DNA from: Treponema denticola ATCC 35405
GTDB taxonomy: Bacteria; Spirochaetota; Spirochaetia; Treponematales; Treponemataceae
Reading direction: 5' to 3'
DNA: 64,000 nt
Assembly (NCBI RefSeq): GCF_000008185.1
Contig: NC_002967.9
Location: 620,001 to 684,000 of the forward strand
Shown: one piece after another, positions 8,217 to 16,108 of the stretch
Position numbering within the stretch: the first letter of the stretch is position 1
How the letters are laid out: each line of letters opens with the position of its first letter
The notes under the pieces: model-generated
The model's database searches: none
What the model saw: the letters and a program-made list of their open reading frames with translations, nothing else
Told to the model about the DNA's origin: nothing
Position numbers and translations under genes: made by a program

Positions 8217-9134
8217 TTATTCCGAATACTTTCCTATGCTTCTTATCTTTTTGCTTCGGTATTTTACCAAGACGGCGGGGTCGCGTTTTGTAAGGTCGGC
8301 TAAATCCTTTAGGATTTGCTCCTTTATAGCATCGGCGGTTTTTTTGGGATCGGTGTGAGCTCCTTTTTCGGGTTCGGGGATGATGCCGTTAATTACCTTT
8401 AGATCAAGAACTTCTTGGCTGGTAATTTTAAGCATGGCGGCTGCATCTTTTGCCCTGCTTGAATCCCTCAATAGAATTGAAGCGCATCCTTCCGGGGATA
8501 TAACCGAGAAGATGGCGTTTTCAAGCATGTAAATTTTGTCTCCGACTCCTATGCCGAGGGCTCCGCCGGAACCTCCTTCGCCTATGATTATGCAGATTAT
8601 GGGCGTTTTTAGGCGGCTGAATTCCCTCAAGTTAAAGGCGATGGCTTCTCCGATTCCTCTTTCTTCGGCACCAAGGCCGGGGTAGGCCCCTTGAGTGTCG
8701 ATAAAGGTAATAATCGGCCGTTTAAATTTTTCGGCCTGTTTTGCAAGGCGCATGGCTTTGCGGTAGCCTTCAGGGTTTGCCATACCTCCGTTCCTGTCGA
8801 TGGTTTCGCGTAAGTTTCTTCCCTTTTGGGTACCTATTACCGTAACCGGCATTCCGTCGATAAAGCCTATTCCGCCTATCATGGCAGGGTCATCGCCGAA
8901 AAATCTATCGCCGTGAAGCTCGGTAAAATTATCGAAAATCAAGTTGATGTAGTCCAAGGTTCTGGGCCTGTCGCTGTGGCGGGCGAGTTCTACCCTTTCC
9001 CATGTTTTGGAAAGAGCTGTTGAGCTTTCAAGTTTTGCGTTTATTTTTGCAAGCTCCTCGCTTATATCAAGCCCCGCTTTTTGGGCTATATCCTTTAGGT
9101 TATTTAATAGATTCGTTTGATCCTTATTGCTCAT
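8217..9134 (-). CDS. accA: Acetyl-CoA carboxylase carboxyltransferase, alpha subunit
   Basis: With AccD, transfers the carboxyl group from carboxybiotin-BCCP to acetyl-CoA, giving malonyl-CoA for fatty-acid synthesis. The 305 residues contain the crotonase-fold motifs RPRTLDYI, DRFFGDDPAMIGGIG, TFIDTQGAYPGLGAEERG and IGEGGSGGALGIG typical of AccA. The start is supported by TAGGAGA six nt upstream. It is the last gene of the minus-strand acc cluster, 20 nt after accD. All four acc subunits are present in this window in the order accB, accC, accD, accA of transcription. Confidence 0.97.
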   Translation of the reverse strand: MSNKDQTNLLNNLKDIAQKAGLDISEELAKINAKLESSTALSKTWERVELARHSDRPRTLDYINLIFDNFTELHGDRFFGDDPAMIGGIGFIDGMPVTVIGTQKGRNLRETIDRNGGMANPEGYRKAMRLAKQAEKFKRPIITFIDTQGAYPGLGAEERGIGEAIAFNLREFSRLKTPIICIIIGEGGSGGALGIGVGDKIYMLENAIFSVISPEGCASILLRDSSRAKDAAAMLKITSQEVLDLKVINGIIPEPEKGAHTDPKKTADAIKEQILKDLADLTKRDPAVLVKYRSKKIRSIGKYSE

Positions 9135-9154
9135 AGATTTCTCCTATAAAAACT

Positions 9155-9946
9155 TTAGGCCTTTTTCTTTTTAGGGGTTTCTTTAAGGCCGAGGCTGTGA
9201 GCGTCAATCATGCGGGCAAAAAACTGCCTTTGCTCTTGGCGCGGCACTATACAGTCCACAAAGCCTTTTTCCAACTGAAATTCCGCCCGCTGAAATCCTT
9301 CTGGCAGCTGCTGGCGGATGGTGCCTTCGATAACTCTAGGGCCTGCAAATCCAATAAGGGCTCCCGGTTCCGCTGCCGTTATATCGCCAAGCATTGCAAA
9401 ACTTGCCGTAACACCTCCCGTGGTAGGGTCGCATAGCATTATAAAAAGAGGAACTCCTTTTTCATCCAACTCGGCAGCCGCACTCGAAGTTTTGGCCATC
9501 TGCATCAGCGAAAAAAGCCCTTCCTGCATTCGTGCTCCGCCTGAAGTCGCATAGATAATTACAGGTATCCTTTCGGTTGCTCCCTTTAGCATAAGCCGCG
9601 AAATCTTTTCGCCTACAACGGAGCCCATAGAACCTCCCATAAAGTGAAAGGACATGAGGGCTAAGAGGGCATCTCTTCCTTTAATCTTACAAGAACCTGT
9701 AATAACGGCTTCGTTTAAGGACGCTTTTTCTTCAGCAGCCGAAATCTTTTCTTCATAACCTTCCATTTCGATGGGGTTACATGTTTTGAGGTTCGGATAC
9801 AGCTCTTGAAACGAATTTTCATCGGTCAGATAGGTAATCCTCTGCCTCGGTTCTATGCGTAAATGGCAATTGCAATGAGGACAAACCATCAGGTTATCTG
9901 TAAAAACCTCTTCATCGTATGATACTTTACAACTAGGACAATCCAT
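9155..9946 (-). CDS. accD: Acetyl-CoA carboxylase carboxyltransferase, beta subunit
   Basis: Partner of AccA in malonyl-CoA formation. A four-cysteine zinc ribbon lies at the N terminus (CPSC near residues 3-6 and CPHC near 24-27), followed by the carboxyltransferase fold with GGSMGSVVGEKI, ATSGGARMQEG and DPTTGGVTASFAMLGD. I place the start at 9946, giving 263 residues, because AGGAG is seven nt upstream; the TTG eight codons earlier would place that site inside the coding region. The 176-bp gap to accC contains a structured repeat element, and a separate hairpin ends right at the accD ribosome site. Confidence 0.96.
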   Translation of the reverse strand: MDCPSCKVSYDEEVFTDNLMVCPHCNCHLRIEPRQRITYLTDENSFQELYPNLKTCNPIEMEGYEEKISAAEEKASLNEAVITGSCKIKGRDALLALMSFHFMGGSMGSVVGEKISRLMLKGATERIPVIIYATSGGARMQEGLFSLMQMAKTSSAAAELDEKGVPLFIMLCDPTTGGVTASFAMLGDITAAEPGALIGFAGPRVIEGTIRQQLPEGFQRAEFQLEKGFVDCIVPRQEQRQFFARMIDAHSLGLKETPKKKKA

Positions 9947-10004
9947 TTTAAGTCTCCTATAAAAAGTCAATGAAAAAATATCAATTTTCGATTTGACTTT
10001 TTAC

Positions 10005-10114
10005 GCCGTTTCGCAACACCTGTGAGAAACGGCAATCAATAATGCGATGTTTTGTGCAAAGCACAAAACTCGTCAGATAAACAGTGAGGCTGAATTTCTG
10101 CCGAACTGTTTATC
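10005..10114 (-). repeat. Structured intergenic element, copy A (three hairpins)
   Basis: Plus-strand coordinates: stem 1 GCCGTTTC (10005-10012)/GAAACGGC (10026-10033); box CAATAATGCGATG (10037-10049); stem 2 GTTTTGTGC (10049-10057)/GCACAAAAC (10061-10069); stem 3 GATAAACAGT (10076-10085)/ACTGTTTATC (10105-10114). It lies between accC and accD, starting eight nt after the accC stop in the direction of transcription. Related copies are at 58434-58531, 26338-26443 and 18208-18284. The same pairings are preserved with different bases, so selection seems to act on RNA structure. Confidence 0.85.
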
Positions 10115-10122
10115 AACTCTCC

Positions 10123-11442
10123 TTACTTATTTCCAAAAAGCTCTTCATAGAGCCCTGTACCGAAAACACCCGATTTGAACTTTTTTGAGTTAAGTATAAT
10201 CTTTTGTTCTTCGATATTGCAGGTAATGCCTTCAATTTTAAGCTCATCGAGGGCGCAAAGCAGCTTTTGGATAGCATTGGCCCTGTCAGCCCCGTGAACG
10301 ATGAGTTTAGCCGTCATCGAGTCATAAAACGGAACTACCGAATAGCCTTGGTACAAAAAGCTGTCAAAACGCACTCCGTTTCCTCCGGGAACCCTTAAAT
10401 TCTTTATGAGCCCTGGAGAGCGGGCGTTTATTCTAGCCTCGATAGCCCAGCCTTTAGTAGGCAAAATCCCTTGGGCAAACTTCATGTTTTCCCCTGTACA
10501 AACACGGATTTGTTCTGCAATTATATCGGTGCCGGTAATCATCTCCGAAACGGGATGCTCTACCTGAATTCGGGCGTTTACTTCCATAAAGTAGAAATTA
10601 TTGCCTGATACTAGGAACTCGATTGTTCCCGCCCCGCGGTATTTAAGGGAAGAAAAAAGGCTGACAGCCCCCTTACACATGGCTTCCCGCATTTCCTCGC
10701 TTACGGCCGGAGAGGGGCTTTCTTCTATCAACTTCTGATGATTTTTTTGAACCGAGCAATCCCTTTCACCCAAAACGGAAACGGCTCCTTTACCATTGCC
10801 CAGAATTTGAAGCTCTACATGGCGCGGATCTACCAGATATTTTTCGATATAAACCGTGCCGTCGGCAAAATTGGCTTCGGCTTCGGCGGAAGCGATTTTT
10901 AGGTTTTCGGCTAATTCCGATTCTTTATAAACGATGCGCATCCCTTTTCCGCCGCCGCCTGAGGCAGCTTTAATGATTACGGGATAGCCGCATTTTTCGG
11001 CCGTTTTTTTGGCTTCAGCCAACTCCTTTATAGCTCCATCCGAACCGGGTGTCACGGGAAGTCCGCTTTTTACGGCTGTTTCGCGAGCGCGGACCTTATC
11101 GCCGAGCATTTCGATTGTGTCGGGTTTTGGCCCTATCCAAAAGAGCCCTGCATTTTCTACCTCGCGGGCGAAACCTGCATTTTCCGATAAAAAGCCTACC
11201 CCCGGATGCACTGCCTCACAGGAAGTGCAAAGGGCTGCCGTGATAAGAGCTTCTTTGTTAAGATAGCTTTTAGCCGAGGGGGGCGGGCCTATGCAGACTG
11301 CTTCATCAGCTAAAAGCACATGAAGACAGTCCTTGTCCGCCGTAGAGTAAACGGCGACGGTTTTTATTCCCATTTCGCGGCAGGAGCGGATAACCCTCAC
11401 GGCTATCTCGCCTCTGTTGGCGATAAGTATTTTTTTAATCAT
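10123..11442 (-). CDS. accC: Biotin carboxylase subunit of acetyl-CoA carboxylase
   Basis: ATP-dependent carboxylation of the biotin on AccB, using bicarbonate. The 439 residues show the N-terminal fold (IANRGEIAVRVIRSCREMGI), the ATP-grasp glycine-rich loop KAASGGGGKGMR near residues 158-169, the ERDCSVQKNHQKLIEESP motif, the EFL...FMEVNARIQVEHPVSE metal/ATP segment, and the C-terminal lobe. The length is typical for stand-alone AccC. It starts ten nt after the accB stop, so the two are co-transcribed. Transcription then passes through the structured element before accD. Confidence 0.97.
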   Translation of the reverse strand: MIKKILIANRGEIAVRVIRSCREMGIKTVAVYSTADKDCLHVLLADEAVCIGPPPSAKSYLNKEALITAALCTSCEAVHPGVGFLSENAGFAREVENAGLFWIGPKPDTIEMLGDKVRARETAVKSGLPVTPGSDGAIKELAEAKKTAEKCGYPVIIKAASGGGGKGMRIVYKESELAENLKIASAEAEANFADGTVYIEKYLVDPRHVELQILGNGKGAVSVLGERDCSVQKNHQKLIEESPSPAVSEEMREAMCKGAVSLFSSLKYRGAGTIEFLVSGNNFYFMEVNARIQVEHPVSEMITGTDIIAEQIRVCTGENMKFAQGILPTKGWAIEARINARSPGLIKNLRVPGGNGVRFDSFLYQGYSVVPFYDSMTAKLIVHGADRANAIQKLLCALDELKIEGITCNIEEQKIILNSKKFKSGVFGTGLYEELFGNK

Positions 11443-11452
11443 AGGAACCTTC

Positions 11453-12028
11453 CTACTTAGCCTTTATCTTAAACAAGACCTGATCGAATTCTACAAGGTC
11501 TCCGTTTGAAACTAAGATTTCCTCGATAACTCCGTCATATTCGCATTCGAGGGTATTCATCATTTTCATGGCTTCAAGCACACAAAGGGGTTGGCCTTTT
11601 TTTACCGAGCTGCCTTTTTCAACATAGGGCGGAGAATCGGGAGACGGGGCCCTGTAAAAGGTTCCGACAATGGGGCTTTTTACTTCGAGTAGGTTTTGAG
11701 CCGATGAAGCTGCGGGTGATGCTTGAGCAGGAGATTCTGCAGCAGGACTTGCTGCTTGAGGCGCTGCCGCTTGCCCGGTTGTTCCTGCCGGAGCTGTCGG
11801 GATGCCCGCCGGAAGGCCGGATTGAAATCCTGCCGGTATCGCTGCATAGGGCATAGGATAGGCGGTCTGCACTCCTCCGCACGCACCTGACTGAATGGCA
11901 GCTTCTTTTTTAGGAAAGGCTCCTTCTTTTTTTAAGATAAGCTCACAGTCGTCCTGCTTTATCTGCAGGACCACAGCATCGCCTTTTTCAAACTTTTCTA
12001 TCACTTTCAAAATAAAATCTTCTTTCAT
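11453..12028 (-). CDS. accB: Biotin carboxyl carrier protein
   Basis: Carries the biotin that shuttles the carboxyl group between AccC and the AccA/AccD transferase. The 191 residues comprise an N-terminal dimerisation part, a long Ala/Pro-rich flexible linker (about residues 48-112), and a C-terminal lipoyl-like domain in which Lys155 sits in the biotinylation motif EAMKMMN. The ATG is preceded by AAGGAG. It is the first gene of the acc cluster; the upstream region (12029-12130) is AT-rich and probably holds the promoter, though I see no sharp -35/-10 pair. Confidence 0.95.
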   Translation of the reverse strand: MKEDFILKVIEKFEKGDAVVLQIKQDDCELILKKEGAFPKKEAAIQSGACGGVQTAYPMPYAAIPAGFQSGLPAGIPTAPAGTTGQAAAPQAASPAAESPAQASPAASSAQNLLEVKSPIVGTFYRAPSPDSPPYVEKGSSVKKGQPLCVLEAMKMMNTLECEYDGVIEEILVSNGDLVEFDQVLFKIKAK

Positions 12029-12130
12029 AAAATCTCCTTAAAGTTTTATTTATTTAACCGTAAAGGCCGACATTTTATCATTTATACAGGCAGAGTGTCT
12101 ATCCCTTATAAAAATCCATTTTTAAGCATC

Positions 12131-14026
12131 TTAAACCTCTTCCTCATTTCCAACTGTATCCCGTTTATAGAATCTCCAGTTTTTTGCTTTTGCAGCTTCA
12201 AAAGCAGCTTTTAATTCGGCGGAAGAAGAAAAATCCGTTATAGTTCCTTCCCTTAGATCATTTTTTTTACCATATATCAAAGCTCTGCCTTCTTTTTTTT
12301 GCTTCCTATCGGGCAGGGCGGTTAGTATCCGGATAAGGGTTTTTTCGTTAAAAAGGTTATCATAGCAGCACAGTTCCTGTAAACCGTGTAATGTTGATAG
12401 TTCAAGAGTAGAAAGTTTATTATGATAACAGTTCAGTCTTTGTAAGGTGTTTATGTCCTGTACGTCGAGTTCAGGAAGATTATTGTTAAAGCACTCCAGG
12501 TCACGCAATGCGTGTAAGCCTTTTAGGTTAAGTGTTGTAAGTTCATTATACCCGCAATTCAGCCACTGTAAAGCGGTCAGCCCCTGTACATTGAGTGAGG
12601 TAAGCTTGTTTTTGTAACAGTTCAGTTTCTGCAACGTCTTTAAGCCTTGTATTTCGAGTGAGGTAAGCTCATTTTCGGAACAGTACAATTTCTGTAATGT
12701 ATTCAATCCTTGCACATTAAGCGAGGTAAGTTTATTGTCCCTGCAATCCAGTTTCTCCAAAGCTGCTAAGTTCCGTACGTCTAGTGAGGTAAGTTGATTT
12801 GTGGAACAGTCCAGTTCCTTTAAAGCGGTTAACTTCAGTATATTGATTGAGGTAAATTGATTTAAGGAACAGTTCAGTTCCTTTAAAGCGGTTAACTCTA
12901 GTATATCGATTGAGGTAAGTTGATTTACGGAACAGTCCAGTTTTTCCAAGGCCGGTAAGTCCCGTACTTTGAGTGAGGTAAGCTCATTGACAGTACAGCT
13001 CAGTATCTTTAAAGCCGGTAATCCTTGTACATCGAGTGAGGTAAGGTCATTGCGGCCGGAATCCAGTACTTCCAAAGCAGTCAAACCCTGTATTTCGAGT
13101 GAGGTGAGCTCATTTTCGGAACAGTTCAGTTCCTGTAACGCATTCAATCCCTGCACATAAAGTGCGGTAAGTTTATTGTTACTACAATCCAGTTCCTCCA
13201 AAGCTGCTAAGTTCCGTACGTCTAGTGAGGTAAGTTGATTTGCGGAACAGTCCAGCTTCGATAAGGAAGTTAAACTTTGTACATCGAGCAAAGTAAGCAT
13301 GTTTTTGCTGCATTCCAGTTCCCATAAGGCGGTTACGCCATGTACATCAAGCGAGGTAAGTTCATTACCTACGCAGTCCAGTTCCTGTAAAGCACTTAAA
13401 TCCCGAACATTGAGTAAAGTAAGCCGGTTGCTGTTACAGTGCAGTCTCTGTAACACTTTTAGGTCTTGTACGTTAAGCGAAGTAAGTTTATTGGCGTTGC
13501 AGAACAAATCCTGCAAAGCGGTTAAACTCTGTACATCAAGCGAAGACAGATGATTGCGGTTGCAGTACAGTTCCCGTAAACCGGTTAAACCCGATACGTC
13601 GAGCGAGGTCAGTAGATTCTCTCCGCAGCTCAAGCTTTGCAAAGCGGTTACACCGCTGACATCAAGCGAAGTAAGCAGATTGTCATCGCAGAATAATTTT
13701 TGTAAAGCTGTTAACCCCTGTACGTTAAGCTCTGTAAGCCGGTTGCCTCCACAGTCCAGCTTGGTAATAGCGCCTTTAAGGATAACCTTTGCTCCTGTTG
13801 CCGTGAGGATCGTTTCTTCTCCGCTCGGTAATTCCGTAACCGTGCAACCTTCAACATGTACTGCAGAACCGTCTGCCGTTACCGCTGTTACGACTATCTC
13901 TTTTTGGTCGTCGCTTATACCGAGTATTGCTCTTCCTGAGCCTGCGGTTTTTGCAGGATTTTCCGCTGCTGCGATACGCGTTGTCAACAATCCTGTTAAA
14001 AATAATACCGTCAAAAATTTTTTCAT
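12131..14026 (-). CDS. Secreted leucine-rich-repeat protein, 22 repeats of 21 residues
   Basis: A 631-residue protein with a signal peptide (MKKFLTVLFLTGLLTTRIAA, likely cleaved after Ala20 or Ala21), a short beta-rich lead domain to residue 94, then 22 unbroken leucine-rich repeats of exactly 21 residues (95-556) of the form NxLTSLxVxxLxALxxLxCxx, and a C-terminal cap. The repeats resemble those of treponemal LrrA-like and other surface LRR proteins that bind host or bacterial partners; adhesion is inferred, not shown. Repeats 9-11 and 16-18 are near copies, pointing to internal duplication. It sits between accB and other accessory genes within a fatty-acid gene region. Confidence 0.9.
   Translation of the reverse strand: MKKFLTVLFLTGLLTTRIAAAENPAKTAGSGRAILGISDDQKEIVVTAVTADGSAVHVEGCTVTELPSGEETILTATGAKVILKGAITKLDCGGNRLTELNVQGLTALQKLFCDDNLLTSLDVSGVTALQSLSCGENLLTSLDVSGLTGLRELYCNRNHLSSLDVQSLTALQDLFCNANKLTSLNVQDLKVLQRLHCNSNRLTLLNVRDLSALQELDCVGNELTSLDVHGVTALWELECSKNMLTLLDVQSLTSLSKLDCSANQLTSLDVRNLAALEELDCSNNKLTALYVQGLNALQELNCSENELTSLEIQGLTALEVLDSGRNDLTSLDVQGLPALKILSCTVNELTSLKVRDLPALEKLDCSVNQLTSIDILELTALKELNCSLNQFTSINILKLTALKELDCSTNQLTSLDVRNLAALEKLDCRDNKLTSLNVQGLNTLQKLYCSENELTSLEIQGLKTLQKLNCYKNKLTSLNVQGLTALQWLNCGYNELTTLNLKGLHALRDLECFNNNLPELDVQDINTLQRLNCYHNKLSTLELSTLHGLQELCCYDNLFNEKTLIRILTALPDRKQKKEGRALIYGKKNDLREGTITDFSSSAELKAAFEAAKAKNWRFYKRDTVGNEEEV
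12359..13744 (-). repeat. 63-bp tandem repeats encoding the LRR array (22 units)
   Basis: The unit length is exactly 63 bp throughout. A stretch around 12759 (AAGCTGCTAAGTTCCGTACG and about 60 bp after it) recurs nearly unchanged at 13200, a distance of 441 bp or seven units, as expected from a seven-unit block duplication. Such arrays can change unit number by recombination without shifting the frame. Confidence 0.9.
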
Positions 14027-14100
14027 AAATGTTCAGTCCTTTAATTGGTATTGTATAATTACATTATTCATTACCAACTATCCATAAACTTCATTTTTTA

Positions 14101-14895
14101 TCATCTTCTTTTTTCGAATTCTTTTTGAAAGCTTTTAGGGCTGCTTAAAATTCTATACGCTTCTTCTGAAAGGTTTACTTTTAGAACTCCGGTATCGGTT
14201 GTTATATTCATTTCTTTTGTGTCTTTGTAAATATACAGCTTCATAATTTTGTCATCATCCATAAATGAATAATGCACAAGGACTTCTCGGCCATCATGAA
14301 TGCTTTCGGCGGTAAAAAGGCTTTTCAAATTTCTTTCTTCGATTTCGATTTCGGCGATATCTTTTCCAAACAATGTGTCGAACATATCCAGAATTTTTTC
14401 CCCTGCAGTAAATAGTAAAAGAGAGCCCTTATCATCATATATGCGGATATAAGAATTTTTCGCAGAATAAGAAAGCTGTTTTTTCACCTCAGCAGGCCTG
14501 CTGGCGATTTCGTATGCGTATTTAAAAAGTTTCCATGTTAATTCTTTTGGGATATCCTCCTTTTCCTGTAATTGGGGAATCCGGCAAAGAGGATAATTTT
14601 TATATACTATAAAACTGAAATACTGCTCATCATCACCGTAATTATATGAAAGAACATAACGATATAACACTTGTGCGTCTTTAGGTAATTCCATAAAAAA
14701 AGCTTCGTCAGCTGCTATCTGCAAAGATTCTTGAAAAAGCAGATATAACGCATTGACTTTGCTCTTGGCGGTTATCTTGTGTACAATATTATCTTGTGCA
14801 TCATAAACCGTAAAGCTATTGATTCCATAGGCAAAGGCATTTACACCGCCTGCTAATAAACATACTGTAATCGTTATCATTAAAAATTTTTTCAT
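14101..14895 (-). CDS. Secreted hypothetical protein
   Basis: A 264-residue protein that I do not recognise. It starts with a clear signal peptide (MKKFLMITITVCLLAGGVNA) very like that of the neighbouring LRR protein, so it is probably exported to the periplasm or beyond. The mature part is mixed alpha/beta and rich in charged residues, with an SFTVYDAQDNIVHKI segment after the signal and repeated Asp/Tyr-rich strands. The reading frame extends 19 codons further upstream, but I choose 14895 because the signal peptide begins there and because a 44-codon gene occupies 14928-15062. Confidence 0.7.
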   Translation of the reverse strand: MKKFLMITITVCLLAGGVNAFAYGINSFTVYDAQDNIVHKITAKSKVNALYLLFQESLQIAADEAFFMELPKDAQVLYRYVLSYNYGDDEQYFSFIVYKNYPLCRIPQLQEKEDIPKELTWKLFKYAYEIASRPAEVKKQLSYSAKNSYIRIYDDKGSLLLFTAGEKILDMFDTLFGKDIAEIEIEERNLKSLFTAESIHDGREVLVHYSFMDDDKIMKLYIYKDTKEMNITTDTGVLKVNLSEEAYRILSSPKSFQKEFEKRR

Positions 14896-14927
14896 AAGTG
14901 TTATTAAAATCCCCCATATATAAATGT

Positions 14928-15062
14928 CTAATTCTTTGTTTTTACAATCCACCGGCCGTCCTTGGCACTGCCGACATATTCAATTGCCCCGTTATCGGAA
15001 ATATAATATTCGGGTTGTTTTTTAGGAATATCGATTTTAAACTCTTTATTATAATCTTCCAT
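14928..15062 (-). CDS. Small hypothetical protein (44 residues)
   Basis: A complete frame of 44 codons, ATG at 15062 to TAG at 14928, nine nt after the stop of the RhuM gene. The product begins MEDYNKEFKIDIPKKQPEYY and ends in a GRWIVKTKN tail. It has a balanced charge pattern with alternating hydrophobic residues, unlike a random frame, and fills an otherwise empty gap. There is no strong ribosome site (GGATA 10 nt upstream), so translation may be coupled to RhuM. Function unknown; it could also be the tail of a decayed gene. Confidence 0.5.
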   Translation of the reverse strand: MEDYNKEFKIDIPKKQPEYYISDNGAIEYVGSAKDGRWIVKTKN

Positions 15063-15071
15063 ATTTTATAA

Positions 15072-16100
15072 TTATCCGCTAATGGTATTTTCCAATTCCG
15101 CTAAGTATTTGTCAAAATCGGAAACAAAGGTCTTATCCTGAATGATACGGTATTTTTCAAATTCTGATTCGGCAAAACTTTTTGCAATCGCTGTCGATAC
15201 CTTACCCTTGTCTGTTAAAATAGCTTCTTCGTTGAACTCCAAAAAAACATCCAGCTTTTTAGCCCAGTCTTCCATTGTCATTGGTATTTTCTTTTTTGCC
15301 TGCCGTTCAGCATAGTCCAAATACATGGAAACAAATTGATTTAAATCCTGCAATTCCGTTTCAGATAAGTAATTTTTTGCAATGCTGACATCGCTCTTTA
15401 ATATTTTACCCTTAGGTGAATTTTTCCATGAAGTAAGCCCCATGTTTTTCTTTTGATAATCAGCTCGTGTATAAATAACTTCTGCAGCAGTAGAGCCGTG
15501 AATTGCATAGTGCAGTTTATTTTGTACGGTTGCAAAAAATGTCTTTGAGATTATGGAGTTGGGAGAATAATCTGAGGCTGTCGCATAAATATCCGTTATT
15601 TTTTGATAGAACTTGCGCTCACTTGCACGGATTTCTCTTATTTCATCAAGCAGATGGTCAAAATAGTTTTCATCGAAAATTTGTCCGTTTTCCAAGCGGG
15701 TTTTATCAAGTACATAGCCTTTAATGGTAAATTGTTTTAATACATCCGTTGCCCATTTACGGAACTGAGTTGCTCGAACGGAGTTAATACGGTATCCTAC
15801 GGAAATAACGGCATCAAGATTGTAAAACTTCATGTTCCTACTCACATTTCTTTCACCCTCTTTTTGAACTACCGAGGAATCCTCGGTAGTTGCCATTTCA
15901 TCAAGCTCTCCTGTTTGAAATATGTTTTTTAAGTGTAGAGCAATGTTATCGATTGAACAATCAAATAATTGAGCCATCGACTTTTGTGTCAGCCAAATAT
16001 TCTCGTCATGCAATCGAACCTGTATACCATCTCCGCCCGTTTGCTTAGTAAAAATGAGAAAATCGCTGACACTGTTCCGCACCTGAATATCTTTTGCCAT
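15072..16100 (-). CDS. RhuM-family protein
   Basis: A 342-residue protein of the RhuM family, first described from a Salmonella pathogenicity island and common on mobile or accessory DNA. Visible features are the N-terminal segment with VRLHDENIWLTQKSMAQLFD, the central KFYNLDAVISVGYRINSVRATQFRKWAT motif typical of this and of KilA-N/Bro-like proteins, and a helical C-terminal part. Its molecular role is not established; DNA binding through the N-terminal part has been suggested for relatives. It lies between accessory genes and the ter gene, eight nt after the ter stop. Confidence 0.88.
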   Translation of the reverse strand: MAKDIQVRNSVSDFLIFTKQTGGDGIQVRLHDENIWLTQKSMAQLFDCSIDNIALHLKNIFQTGELDEMATTEDSSVVQKEGERNVSRNMKFYNLDAVISVGYRINSVRATQFRKWATDVLKQFTIKGYVLDKTRLENGQIFDENYFDHLLDEIREIRASERKFYQKITDIYATASDYSPNSIISKTFFATVQNKLHYAIHGSTAAEVIYTRADYQKKNMGLTSWKNSPKGKILKSDVSIAKNYLSETELQDLNQFVSMYLDYAERQAKKKIPMTMEDWAKKLDVFLEFNEEAILTDKGKVSTAIAKSFAESEFEKYRIIQDKTFVSDFDKYLAELENTISG

Positions 16101-16108
16101 TACCTCAA

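Noticed and set aside
9971-10122. Interpreting the hairpin elements as terminators
   Set aside because: They lack T runs after the stems, lie inside operons, and have three hairpins with a conserved box between them.
12969-14087. Long plus-strand frames opposite the LRR gene
   Set aside because: They are by-products of the 63-bp repeats; the minus-strand protein has signal peptide and perfect repeat structure.
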